Of a stretch of 64,000 bases of DNA, positions 38,385 to 47,139 are shown one piece after another. Below the pieces are notes generated by a model. It ran no database searches and was not told the origin of the DNA. It was given only the letters and a program-made list of their open reading frames with translations. Numbering within the stretch: the stretch's first letter is position 1; each line of letters begins with the position of its first letter. Both the position numbers and the translations under genes were made by a program. Origin of the DNA: Bryobacterales bacterium KBS 96 (GTDB lineage Bacteria; Acidobacteriota; Terriglobia; Bryobacterales; Bryobacteraceae); contig KB906767.1 in NCBI GenBank assembly GCA_000381625.1, positions 3,739,304 through 3,803,303 of the forward strand, read 5' to 3'.

Positions 38385-39021
38385 ATGTTTTTATCCGCGC
38401 CGGACGAGAGCGTTGTTTCAGACCGGCAAAATAGGTTGAGATCGCTTCCCAAACCTCACTGCCGCCCGAAAATCCCGACCAGTGTTGCCGGATCAGGCCC
38501 GTCAAGCGGTAGCATTCGTCAATTGGCGCCAGGTAGTATTCGCGCTCGTGCTTGACGCGGTTAACGAGCAATGCCTCTGTATCTGCCTGCATGCTCCCTA
38601 GCACCGGATTGAGATCGACGATCTCTTCCCAGAAATCGGCATCGAGAGCCGATTCCGTTGCCCCTGCAGGACTCGGATATAGCGCTGCAACTTGGCCGGA
38701 CACGCTCGATTTATAGAAGAACACCAGCCCTATGGGAATCATGAGACTGTTCCAGAGTGCATCGTCCAGGCGAAAATCGTCGAGGTATCGAACGTCGCGA
38801 GACACGCGGCGGTATTGTGTCTGGCCGTTGCCGCTGAACAAAATGGCGCACGGGTCGCACGCACAGAGGATACGGCGGCTTTGAGGGTCGATTAAGTGTT
38901 GGTGCTCTTCGGAAAGCCGCGCGGCACAGAGTTCGCATATCTCCACAGGCGGAGGCTTCTGCACGAATTTTCGAAGCGACGCCAGACCGCGCACCGCCGC
39001 GTGTTGGGTTCTTATACTCAT
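38377..39021 (-). CDS. DUF5947 family hydrogenase-associated protein with cysteine cluster
   Basis: About 214 residues from ATG 39021, which overlaps the NifU-like stop by 4 bp; a longer upstream reading would run through that gene and is rejected. The N-terminal part has a metal-binding pattern EICELC (C29, C32) and ILCACDPC (C53, C55, C58), followed by SGNGQTQYRRVSRDVRYLDD. This matches DUF5947 as I recall it. The five cysteines could bind zinc or an Fe-S cluster. Function is unknown, but co-occurrence with group 1h hydrogenases suggests a role in maturation or electron transfer. Confidence 0.8.
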   Translation of the reverse strand: MSIRTQHAAVRGLASLRKFVQKPPPVEICELCAARLSEEHQHLIDPQSRRILCACDPCAILFSGNGQTQYRRVSRDVRYLDDFRLDDALWNSLMIPIGLVFFYKSSVSGQVAALYPSPAGATESALDADFWEEIVDLNPVLGSMQADTEALLVNRVKHEREYYLAPIDECYRLTGLIRQHWSGFSGGSEVWEAISTYFAGLKQRSRPARIKTYA

Positions 39022-39560
39022 AAGCCCGCGCTGGCCATCAGATTCGACAGAGGCACAAAATCCGGCGTAGGAGGATCCCGAAGGCCTTCGACGATCACGT
39101 TCGTGATCTCCGGCGCGGCCTGATAAATTACAGCTTCGATCGACGCCTTTACAGGCGCACCCGACCATACGCGATCGCTATCGAAACGCAATCGTACAAC
39201 ACCCTCCTCAATAGCCAGCAGCGAAACGCCCGTCATGCGAGAACCGAACATTCGCTGCAATTTTTCCACAGCACAGTTCACTCGCGTCTCGAGATCGTCG
39301 GGGTGGAGACCGTGCAGAAGCAGGACACTGCTTACGAGATCGTCAGCGGCTATGCGATCGATAATTGCCTCTCCGGCAGGCCCGGATGCAGCTGCAATCT
39401 CCATCATCCGTTCCAACCCGGCGGCATGGAAATTCAACACCGCTTGTAGCAAATCCACCGTTATGCCACGCAGTTTTGGATCTTCGACAGACTCCGCCCG
39501 GCGAACCAGTTCTTCGATTCTGTCGATCCATTGCTGCGAGCCCACTTCCTCATGCGCCAT
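39018..39560 (-). CDS. NifU-like protein lacking the CxxC motif
   Basis: 180-residue protein. The N-terminal half is helical (QQWIDRIEELVRRAESVEDP, then VDLLQAVLNFHAAGLERMME). The C-terminal ~75 residues follow the NifU/Nfu domain plan (LQRMFGSRMTGVSLLAIEEG, VRLRF, a final PEITNVIVEGL). At the place where Nfu proteins have GxCxxC, this sequence reads DRVWSGAPVKASIEAV, so the cluster-binding cysteines are absent. It therefore cannot bind a [4Fe-4S] cluster in the Nfu way and may act as a scaffold or partner protein. It lies directly after the 63-residue ORF. Confidence 0.82.
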   Translation of the reverse strand: MAHEEVGSQQWIDRIEELVRRAESVEDPKLRGITVDLLQAVLNFHAAGLERMMEIAAASGPAGEAIIDRIAADDLVSSVLLLHGLHPDDLETRVNCAVEKLQRMFGSRMTGVSLLAIEEGVVRLRFDSDRVWSGAPVKASIEAVIYQAAPEITNVIVEGLRDPPTPDFVPLSNLMASAGL

Positions 39561-39587
39561 TTTGCCTCCGGTTGAGATGGGCCGCGA

Positions 39588-39779
39588 TCAGGCCGGCGGC
39601 ATGTTCGGCATCCGCGGATCGATAGGTCCCTTGCTTTTCGGATCGATACTGGTCGAATCACGGGACGTGCGGCCGCCACGTTCGCGCCCAGGCTCCGGGC
39701 CTTTTCGTTTCAGCATCTCCTCACCCCGGTTCGTGCCGGGTGTGTGTGAGGATATTCCCGACTTCTTCGTGTGCGCCAA
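39588..39779 (-). CDS. 63-residue basic microprotein downstream of hydrogenase large subunit
   Basis: A TTG at 39779 preceded five bases upstream by AGGAGG (39785-39790), the best ribosome-binding site in the neighbourhood, gives a 63-residue product. It begins MAHTKKSGISSHTPGTNRGE and ends PRMPNMPPA. An internal ATG at residue 22 would give 42 residues. The protein is very basic, rich in Pro, Gly, Lys and Arg, and probably disordered. It fills an otherwise unexplained gap between the large-subunit gene and the NifU-like gene. Possible roles are chaperone or assembly tag; no family was recognised. The evidence is position, Shine-Dalgarno site and an open frame only. Confidence 0.55.
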   Translation of the reverse strand: MAHTKKSGISSHTPGTNRGEEMLKRKGPEPGRERGGRTSRDSTSIDPKSKGPIDPRMPNMPPA

Positions 39780-39823
39780 AGTAACCTCCTCAACTTCCGA
39801 AAGCCCAAGGAACGACTCCACAA

Positions 39824-41623
39824 CTAGGAGTGAGCGCCCAGCATCGACGAGTGCTCCTGCCGGAGCACCTTTCCATTCCCCAGGTACATGTGAACTCCGC
39901 AAGGCAGGCAGGGATCGAAGCTTCGCACCGCTCGCATGATATCGATGCCCTTGAAGTTTTCCGGGCCGTTTTCTTCGAACAAAGGCGTGTTCTGAATCGC
40001 GTCCTCGTAGGGCCCCGGCGTGCCGTATATATCACGTGGGCTCGCATTCCATGGAGTTGGCGGATACGGATGGTAGTTCGCGATCTTCCGATCGCGTATG
40101 ACCACGTGATGCGACAGCACTCCGCGCACGGCTTCGTGGAAGCCGCAGCCGATGGCCTCGTCCGGAACCTTGAAGTCCGACCATGTTTGAGTTCGTCCGC
40201 CGCGAACCGCGTTCAGAGCCTTCTCCACAAAATAGAGCGCTGCCGCGGCTGCATAGGCTTGAAAATAGGTGCGCGCCCGGTCGCGTTCAATCGCGTTGCT
40301 CCATTGCGGGATGCTCCATTCGAATTGCGTTTCAGGCAGCAGCGCGGTCTTCGGCAGATTGATCTTGACGCTCTGACCCGTGGCTTGGATATAGCCGATG
40401 TCGACCAAATTGTTTAGCGCCGTCGCCCATAGCCGCGCAATTGGGCCGCCGCCGGTGTCTAGGGCAAGGTGATCACCTGTATTCTTATCGAACCAGCGTG
40501 GCGACATCACCCACGTATACTTTCCCTTGAAATCGCGCTTCTGCGGTTTCGGTGTCGTGGTCTGATTCCACGGATGTCGCTTATCGATGGCGTTGCCGAG
40601 CGGGTCGGTTTTGACGAATGTCTCGCCGGCATTCTCCCAATCGTTGTAGTAGGAACTGCCGAGCAGGATTCGCATGCCCAGATTGATATCAACCAGATCG
40701 TTGGTCACGACCTTGCCGTCAACAATCACACTGGGCGTTACGTACATAGCTCGGCCCCAGTTCGACATGTTTTCGTACTTATAGTCGCAGGCAGCGGGAT
40801 CGTTGAAAGAACCCCAGCAGCCGAGCAGAATCCGGCGCTGTCCTACCCGCTCATATCCCGGCAGCGCTTCATAGAAGAAGTTGAACAGATCATCGTGCAA
40901 CGGGACTGCTTTCTTTACGTACTCGATGTACTTCATCAGGCGGACCAGGTAATCGGTGAAAACCTGAATCGTCGGGACCGTGCCTACGCCGCCCGGGTAG
41001 AGAGTCGACGGATGAACGTGCCGGCCTTCCATGAGGCAAAACATCTCGCGAGTGAGACGGCTCATCTGAAGCGCTTCGCGGTAGTACTCCCCGGTGAACG
41101 GATTCAGCGACCGCATGATTGCCGCGATGGTCTTATACCCATGTTTATCCGCGTTCGGAGCGGGCGTATTTTCCGCCTTGTTCAGAACGCTCGGATTTGT
41201 TTGCTTCACCATCTGCTCGCAGAAATCCACTCCGACCAGGTTGTCCTGATAGAGGTTGTGGTCGAACATGTATTCGGCGGCTTCGCCCAAATTGATGATC
41301 CACTCGCCCAGTTCCGGCGTCTTACACCCGAACGCCATGTTCTGCGCGTAGACAGCGCAGGTCGCGTGATTATCTCCGCAGATACCGCAGATGCGGCTCG
41401 TAATAAAGGGCGCGTCGCGCGGATCTTTGCCCTGCATGAAGATGCTGTATCCGCGAAAAATGGATGATGTGCTGTAGCACTCGGCCACCTCTTGGTTATC
41501 GAAATCGATCTTGGTAAATATGCCGAGGCTGCCGACGATCCGAGTGATCGGATCCCAATTCATTTCGACCAGGTTTCTGCTCTTTCGCTCCGTGCCGGTC
41601 AAAGGTTCCGTCGCTGTCGCCAT
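39824..41623 (-). CDS. hhyL: [NiFe]-hydrogenase large subunit, group 1h (high-affinity type)
   Basis: 599-residue catalytic subunit that binds the NiFe(CN)2CO site and oxidises H2. The N-terminal ligand motif RICGICGDNH is at residues 77-86 (C79, C82). The C-terminal motif is DPCLPCGVH (C572, C575, H578), followed by a 21-residue tail that the maturation protease should remove after His578. The opening VEMNWDPITRIVGSLGIFT and the HPWNQTTTPKPQKRDF style of insertion are those of the actinobacterial-type group 1h enzymes. It follows the small-subunit gene by 15 bp. The enzyme class scavenges trace H2 and is oxygen-tolerant. Confidence 0.95.
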   Translation of the reverse strand: MATATEPLTGTERKSRNLVEMNWDPITRIVGSLGIFTKIDFDNQEVAECYSTSSIFRGYSIFMQGKDPRDAPFITSRICGICGDNHATCAVYAQNMAFGCKTPELGEWIINLGEAAEYMFDHNLYQDNLVGVDFCEQMVKQTNPSVLNKAENTPAPNADKHGYKTIAAIMRSLNPFTGEYYREALQMSRLTREMFCLMEGRHVHPSTLYPGGVGTVPTIQVFTDYLVRLMKYIEYVKKAVPLHDDLFNFFYEALPGYERVGQRRILLGCWGSFNDPAACDYKYENMSNWGRAMYVTPSVIVDGKVVTNDLVDINLGMRILLGSSYYNDWENAGETFVKTDPLGNAIDKRHPWNQTTTPKPQKRDFKGKYTWVMSPRWFDKNTGDHLALDTGGGPIARLWATALNNLVDIGYIQATGQSVKINLPKTALLPETQFEWSIPQWSNAIERDRARTYFQAYAAAAALYFVEKALNAVRGGRTQTWSDFKVPDEAIGCGFHEAVRGVLSHHVVIRDRKIANYHPYPPTPWNASPRDIYGTPGPYEDAIQNTPLFEENGPENFKGIDIMRAVRSFDPCLPCGVHMYLGNGKVLRQEHSSMLGAHS

Positions 41624-41638
41624 TTCATCCCTCTTTCG

Positions 41639-42697
41639 TCAGTAGCTTGTCGGCTGATAGCCGGTGGTTAATTTCGGCCTGCGGTGGCGCCACCGCGGTT
41701 CTTTGTTCCCGCTCGCGTTGGTGATGGATCGGAGACTCCGGATGAGCGATCCGTAGCTGACGACGATCACGGAGGAGAGACTCGCTCCAGGAGGCTGGTC
41801 CATGAAAGGCATGAATTTGTCGGGGAAACCGGGCATCGTACAAGCAATGCAGATGCCTCCCACATTGGGACACCCGCCGATTCCGCGCATCCAACCGCGC
41901 TTCGTCACGTTACAGTTCGCTACTGGACCCCAGCAGCCGATCTTCACCAGGCATTTGGGCGATCCATATTCGTGCGCGAAATCTCCCTGTTCGTAATACC
42001 CGGCGCGATCGCACCCTTCGTGAACCGTTTTGCCGAACAACCAAGTGGGCCGCAACTGTTCATCCAGCGGAATCATCGGAGACAGGCCAGCCGCTTGATA
42101 GAGCAAGTAGAGTACGGTCTCCATCATGTTGTCGGGCTGCACGGGACAGCCGGGAACGTTCACCACCGGCAGACCCGCGGCCGATCGCCACGACTTGCCG
42201 AGATAATTGGCCAGCCCCATACAGCCGGTGGGATTTCCGGCCATCGCATGAATGCCGCCATAAGTAGCGCACGTGCCGGCCGCAATCACACCCCAAGCCT
42301 TCGGCGCCAAGCGGTCAATCCATTCGCAGGTGGTGATCGGTTGCCCGGTATTGGGATTGGTGCCCAACGCGGCCCAGTAACCTTCGCGCTTAATTCCTTC
42401 GTTGGGAATCGAGCCTTCCACCACCAAAACAAACGGATCGAGCTGGCCCTTTTCAGCTTGATAGAAAAATTCCATAAACTCATCGCCGACTTCGGTCGCC
42501 AGCACCGGATTGTGGAGGTGGACTTTGGGCAGTCCGGGGATCGCGCCCATCACGACGTCCTCAATGCTGGGCTGTTCCGCGTTTGTGACCGAGATCGTGT
42601 CTCCATCACAACTCAGACCTGCTGTGATCCAGAGGATGTGAACTTCGGAAACGGCGGACTTGGGTGCGGAGGGCGGCTGGAGCGACTGCGTAGCCAT
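41639..42697 (-). CDS. hhyS: [NiFe]-hydrogenase small subunit, group 1h
   Basis: 352-residue Fe-S subunit. ATG 42697 is preferred because AAGGAGG lies about six bases upstream. There is no Tat signal and no C-terminal anchor, so the enzyme is cytoplasmic. The proximal-cluster motif reads GLSCDGDT (C30, D33). In group 1h enzymes an aspartate replaces the usual cysteine ligand, giving a 3Cys-1Asp cluster linked to oxygen insensitivity. Other ligands are in GTCATYGG, VPGCPVQPDNM and the C-terminal block with KIGCWGPVANC and GGCPNVGGICIACTMPGFPD. It is the first gene of the operon, so the promoter lies in 42698-42986. Confidence 0.95.
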   Translation of the reverse strand: MATQSLQPPSAPKSAVSEVHILWITAGLSCDGDTISVTNAEQPSIEDVVMGAIPGLPKVHLHNPVLATEVGDEFMEFFYQAEKGQLDPFVLVVEGSIPNEGIKREGYWAALGTNPNTGQPITTCEWIDRLAPKAWGVIAAGTCATYGGIHAMAGNPTGCMGLANYLGKSWRSAAGLPVVNVPGCPVQPDNMMETVLYLLYQAAGLSPMIPLDEQLRPTWLFGKTVHEGCDRAGYYEQGDFAHEYGSPKCLVKIGCWGPVANCNVTKRGWMRGIGGCPNVGGICIACTMPGFPDKFMPFMDQPPGASLSSVIVVSYGSLIRSLRSITNASGNKEPRWRHRRPKLTTGYQPTSY

Positions 42698-42794
42698 AAG
42701 GGCCTCCTTTGGGTGCAGCAATCGGTGGACGTGGAGTGCGGGCGTTTGTTACGAAAAAAAGCAGCCCGGTTTGCGTCACCTAACCAAGTACGGC

Positions 42795-42810
42795 GTTCGT
42801 AAATACGAAC
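42795..42810. promoter_or_regulatory. Perfect palindrome in the hydrogenase/lhr divergent intergenic region
   Basis: GTTCGTA (42795-42801) and TACGAAC (42804-42810) form a perfect 7+2+7 inverted repeat, 98 bp upstream of hhyS and 177 bp upstream of the lhr-type gene. The shape suits a dimeric regulator. Which regulator is unknown; the site lies in the likely promoter of the hydrogenase operon. The remaining 289 bp of 42698-42986 show no other feature I can name. Confidence 0.5.
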
Positions 42811-42986
42811 ACATATTGCACAGGACCACTCCCTGGCGGCCTTGGGCCGGAACTGAGCCGCCGGCGCCTCGGCGTGCGTACTCTATTTGCGAAACTTCGC
42901 ATGAAGTAAACGACACTGATAATTGCGCGCCATTCTATTGCCAGACGCCGACAGTACATGCGGCATTCTAGTACTAGGTACTGCGC

Positions 42987-45900
42987 ATGGTTTTAGCCGG
43001 ATTCGATCCTCTTGTCGAGCGCTGGTTTACGAACCGGTTTGGCTCACCGACGGCGCCGCAAACCGCTGGCTGGCGCGAAATTTCCGCGGGCCACGATACG
43101 CTGATCTCCGCGCCCACTGGTTCGGGCAAAACTCTGGCTGCGTTTCTTATTTGTCTGGATCGGCTGATTCGCGCTGGGCGGGCGGGAACTCTGAAGGACG
43201 AGACACATATCGTCTATGTTTCGCCGCTGAAAGCCCTTAGCAATGACATCCACCGCAACTTGGAGATGCCGCTCGCGGAAATCGCCGCGTTGGCCGCGCG
43301 GGAGGGCGTTCCATTTATGCCGATCCGAACGGCGGTCCGGACGGGCGACACGCCCGCCGGCGAACGCACGAAAATGCTCGCCAAGCCTCCGCACGTTCTC
43401 GTCACAACCCCCGAATCGCTCTTCATTCTCCTCACCGCCGAAAAATCGCGCGAAATGTTGCGAACGACATCCACCATCGTTGTCGACGAGATTCACGCCA
43501 TGGCGGACGACAAACGCGGCTCTCACCTGGCGCTATCGATCGCGCGGTTCGATGCGCTGACGGCGAAACGGGCACAACGCGTCGGACTCTCCGCGACCGT
43601 CAAGCCGATCGAAGAGGTCGCCTCTCTGCTTGGCCCGGCGACACGAATTGTCGACATTGGCCACCGGCGCGAAATGGAGCTTGCGGTCGAGATCCCGCGT
43701 GACGAGCTGTCGTCCATCGCGAGCACGGAAACGTGGAACGACATCTACGACCGCATCGCGGAACTCATTCTGGCCCACAGGACCACGCTGGTCTTCGTAA
43801 ATACGAGGCGCCTTTCGGAACGCATCGCGCATGCGCTGGGAGAGCGCTTAGGCGCGGGCGCCGTACTGCCGCATCACGGAAGTTTATCGCGTCAAATGCG
43901 TTTTGACGCTGAGTCCCGTTTGAAAAAAGGCGAGGTACGCGCCGTGGTTGCCACGGCATCGCTTGAGCTGGGCATCGATATTGGAACGATCGATCTGGTA
44001 TGTCAAATTGGCTCGCCACGGTCCATTGCAGTCGCCCTGCAGCGAATCGGCCGTTCCGGACACTGGGTGGGGGCAACGCCGCAAGGCCGCCTGTTCGCAA
44101 CCACTCGCGATGAACTCGTTGAATGCGCCGCAGTCGTTTCAGCGATTCGCAAGGGCCATCTCGAATGCATCGAAATTCCGCAAAATGCGCTCGATATCCT
44201 CGCGCAGCAGATCGTCGCCGCGGCTTCCGCGGACAGCTGGGCGGAAAACGATCTCTATGAACGATTCCGTTCGGCCTACCCTTACCGCAATCTCGCTCGC
44301 AAGGATTTCGCTGATGTTGTCGAAATGCTTTCCGAAGGATTTACGACGTCGCGTGGAAGAACCGGGGCACTGCTGCACCGCGACCAGGTGAACGGGCGTA
44401 TCAAGGGCCGGCGCGGTGCGCGCCTCGCCGCCATCACCTCCGGAGGAGCGATTCCGGAGAACGCAAACTACGCTGTGATCGCGGAACCGGACGGCAAAAC
44501 CGTCGGGACTCTGGATGAGGATTTCGCCGTGGAGAGCCTCGCCGGAGACGTATTCTTGCTCGGCACTCACTCTTGGCGCATCAAACGCGTCGAACCCGGC
44601 CGCGTTCGAGTGGAGGATGCACACGGCGCAGCGCCTTCCATTCCATTTTGGTTGGGCGAGGCGCCAGGACGCTCACGCGAGTTGTCGGCCGAAGTAGCAA
44701 ACGTTCGCGAGCGCATCGCCGCCGATCCGGAACCCGAGCCAGCGTTTCTCATTGCCGATTGCGGCCTGGATGAAGCAGGCGCGAGGCAGGCCGCCGCGTA
44801 CGTCCGGGCTGAGATTCGCGAACTGGGGGCATTGCCTTCGCAAACGACCGTCATCGCGGAACGGTTTTTTGATCAATCCGGTGGAATGCAACTGGTGCTG
44901 CACGCGCCGTTCGGCTCACGCATCACGCGAGCCTGGGGACTCGCCCTTCGGAAACGCTTCTGCCGCACATTCAACTTCGAATTGCAGGCCGCCGCAACCG
45001 ATAACGGCCTGGTGCTCTCTTTGAGCGATCAACACTCGTTTCCGCTCGATCTCGTATTCGCGTTTCTGAAAGCCGCGACGGTGGAGGACGTGCTCCGGCA
45101 AGCGCTGGTGGCCGCGCCGATGTTCGGCGCCCGCTGGCGATGGAATACAACGCGAGCTTTGGCCATCCTCCGATTCCGGAGCGGAGCGCGAGTACCCGCG
45201 CCCATACAACGCATGCGGGCGGACGATCTGCTCGCGGCGGTTTTCCCGGACCAGGTTGCTTGCGCCGAGAATCTCACGGGTCCGATTCGCATTCCGGATC
45301 ATCCGCTTGTGAAGGAAACGATGGAGAATTGCTTGCACGGGGCCATGGACCTCGACGGTCTGCGCGAGGTTCTTCGGCAGATCGAGGATGGGCGTACCGG
45401 CGTCCTCGCGGTGGACACCGCGCAAGCCTCCCAGTTTTCGCACGAGATTCTGAACGCGAACCCATACGCGTTTCTGGACGATGCCCCGCTCGAAGAGCGG
45501 CGTACGCGGGCGGTTCAACTGAGGCAAACTCTCGGGACGGATATCACTGGCGAAGGAATTCTTGATCCGGCGGTAATCGACGAGGTATCGTCCGCGTCTT
45601 GGCCGGAGCCGCGCGACGCCGATGAACTGCACGACGCCCTGCTAACGTTGATCTGCTTACCGCCGGTGCGGGAATGGCGGCAGTTCTTTGATGAACTGGC
45701 GGCAGCCGGGCGGGCTTCCGTTATCAATCGCGCGAATACGGAATTCTGGGTCGCCACCGAACGCGCGTCGACTACGGGTGAACCCGACGTAGTCGTTTCC
45801 GGCTGGATGGAATCGATTGGACCGGTGAGGGCGTCGGAGTTGGCGGGCAAACTCGCCTTTCCATTCGAAACGATCGAAACAGCACTTTTGAAACTTGAGT

Positions 45901-47009
45901 TGCAAGGGCAAGTGCTGCGCGGGCATTTCCGTAATACAGCCGGGGAAATCGAGTGGTGCAACCGTCGTATTCTGGCGCGTATTCATCGCGGAACGCTCGG
46001 TCGTTTACGGCGGGAAATCGAACCCGTAACTGCCCTCGTATTCGAACAGTTCCTGCAAGCATGGCAGCACGTCTCACCGGGAGCGCAACTGCACCGCGCC
46101 GACGGAACGCTGCAAGTGATCCGGCAACTGCAGGGATACGAAATTCCCGCTGTGGCCTGGGAATCGGAAATCCTGGCGCGGCGGGTCGCGAAATACGATC
46201 CCGATTTTCTCGACGAGCTGTGCTTCTCCGGCGAAGTGATGTGGGCGCGCGTGTCGCCCCATCCCGCCATTGCGGAGAACCGCCGCGTCCGGCCGACCAG
46301 GATTGCGCCGGTTGCCTTGTTCTTGCGAGAAGACGCCGGTTGGCTGATGACCGGACGGGCGGCGCCCGATTCGTCGGCGCTGTCGCATGCGGCTCGCGAT
46401 GTCTTACTTGCCCTGGAACGGAATGGCGCCAGCTTCTTCATCGACCTGGCGCGGCAAACCGGGCGGCTGCCGAGCGAAGTGGAGGATGCCCTGTGGGAAC
46501 TTTTGGCCGGAGGATTCGTTACGGGCGATGGATTTGATAATCTGCGCGCGCTGATCGATCCGAAACGGCGGCGCGGTGAAGGCCGCGGCCATAAGAAGCG
46601 GCCGCGCCATGCCGCGGGACGATGGGCGTTGTTGCACAACAATGGCATTGGAATCGCCCGCGACGAACGCGCTGAGCGCTTTGCCCGCCAGTTACTCCTG
46701 AGGTGGGGAGTGCTGCTGCGTGACTTACTAGTTCGGGAAACGCTTGCTCCGCCATGGCGGGAATTGCTGCCCGTATTGCGACGGATGGAAGCCCGCGGAG
46801 AAATTCGGGGAGGGCGATTCGTTTCGGGCTTCACGGGCGAACAGTTTGCCCGGCCTGAAGCGATCGAGCTTCTGCGCATGATCCGCCGTGACCCGGACAG
46901 AAATGCGGCCACTCATGTCGGAAACGCCGATCCGTTAAATCTCACCGGCATCATTCTGCCTGGTCCGCGTGTTAACCGCCTTGCCACAGTCGAGTTGATG
47001 CCCGCGTAG
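42987..47009 (+). CDS. lhr: Lhr-type ATP-dependent DNA helicase
   Basis: 1340-residue superfamily 2 helicase that translocates 3'-5' on single-stranded DNA and is linked to DNA repair. Motif I is SAPTGSGKTLAAF (K48), motif Ia VSPLKALSNDIHRN, motif II VDEIHAMADDKRGSHLALS, motif III GLSATVKPIEEVA and motif VI ALQRIGRSGHWVG. The long C-terminal part contains the Lhr winged-helix and beta-barrel core (ALLHRDQVNGRIKGRRGARL), then a C-terminal extension as in full-length bacterial Lhr. It is divergent from the hydrogenase operon and has no obvious functional tie to it. Confidence 0.94.
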   Translation: MVLAGFDPLVERWFTNRFGSPTAPQTAGWREISAGHDTLISAPTGSGKTLAAFLICLDRLIRAGRAGTLKDETHIVYVSPLKALSNDIHRNLEMPLAEIAALAAREGVPFMPIRTAVRTGDTPAGERTKMLAKPPHVLVTTPESLFILLTAEKSREMLRTTSTIVVDEIHAMADDKRGSHLALSIARFDALTAKRAQRVGLSATVKPIEEVASLLGPATRIVDIGHRREMELAVEIPRDELSSIASTETWNDIYDRIAELILAHRTTLVFVNTRRLSERIAHALGERLGAGAVLPHHGSLSRQMRFDAESRLKKGEVRAVVATASLELGIDIGTIDLVCQIGSPRSIAVALQRIGRSGHWVGATPQGRLFATTRDELVECAAVVSAIRKGHLECIEIPQNALDILAQQIVAAASADSWAENDLYERFRSAYPYRNLARKDFADVVEMLSEGFTTSRGRTGALLHRDQVNGRIKGRRGARLAAITSGGAIPENANYAVIAEPDGKTVGTLDEDFAVESLAGDVFLLGTHSWRIKRVEPGRVRVEDAHGAAPSIPFWLGEAPGRSRELSAEVANVRERIAADPEPEPAFLIADCGLDEAGARQAAAYVRAEIRELGALPSQTTVIAERFFDQSGGMQLVLHAPFGSRITRAWGLALRKRFCRTFNFELQAAATDNGLVLSLSDQHSFPLDLVFAFLKAATVEDVLRQALVAAPMFGARWRWNTTRALAILRFRSGARVPAPIQRMRADDLLAAVFPDQVACAENLTGPIRIPDHPLVKETMENCLHGAMDLDGLREVLRQIEDGRTGVLAVDTAQASQFSHEILNANPYAFLDDAPLEERRTRAVQLRQTLGTDITGEGILDPAVIDEVSSASWPEPRDADELHDALLTLICLPPVREWRQFFDELAAAGRASVINRANTEFWVATERASTTGEPDVVVSGWMESIGPVRASELAGKLAFPFETIETALLKLELQGQVLRGHFRNTAGEIEWCNRRILARIHRGTLGRLRREIEPVTALVFEQFLQAWQHVSPGAQLHRADGTLQVIRQLQGYEIPAVAWESEILARRVAKYDPDFLDELCFSGEVMWARVSPHPAIAENRRVRPTRIAPVALFLREDAGWLMTGRAAPDSSALSHAARDVLLALERNGASFFIDLARQTGRLPSEVEDALWELLAGGFVTGDGFDNLRALIDPKRRRGEGRGHKKRPRHAAGRWALLHNNGIGIARDERAERFARQLLLRWGVLLRDLLVRETLAPPWRELLPVLRRMEARGEIRGGRFVSGFTGEQFARPEAIELLRMIRRDPDRNAATHVGNADPLNLTGIILPGPRVNRLATVELMPA

Positions 47010-47139
47010 CGGTAGCCTAAAGCGCTGTAGCGCACGATTTGTCGTGCCGACGGGCCGTTCGGTGCCCGAACACTACTACGCTGTGACTCAGTACACTAAG
47101 AGCACGCTGTACTCAGAGCCACTTCAATCTCATTCACAA

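Noticed and set aside
40469-41467. 332-codon plus-strand open frame antisense to the hydrogenase large subunit
   Set aside because: The minus-strand frame contains both NiFe ligand motifs; the antisense frame has no family signal.
28656-42697. Selenocysteine-containing hydrogenase, prompted by the nearby selB
   Set aside because: The large subunit keeps Cys at all four NiFe ligand positions, and no in-frame TGA interrupts any gene of the operon.
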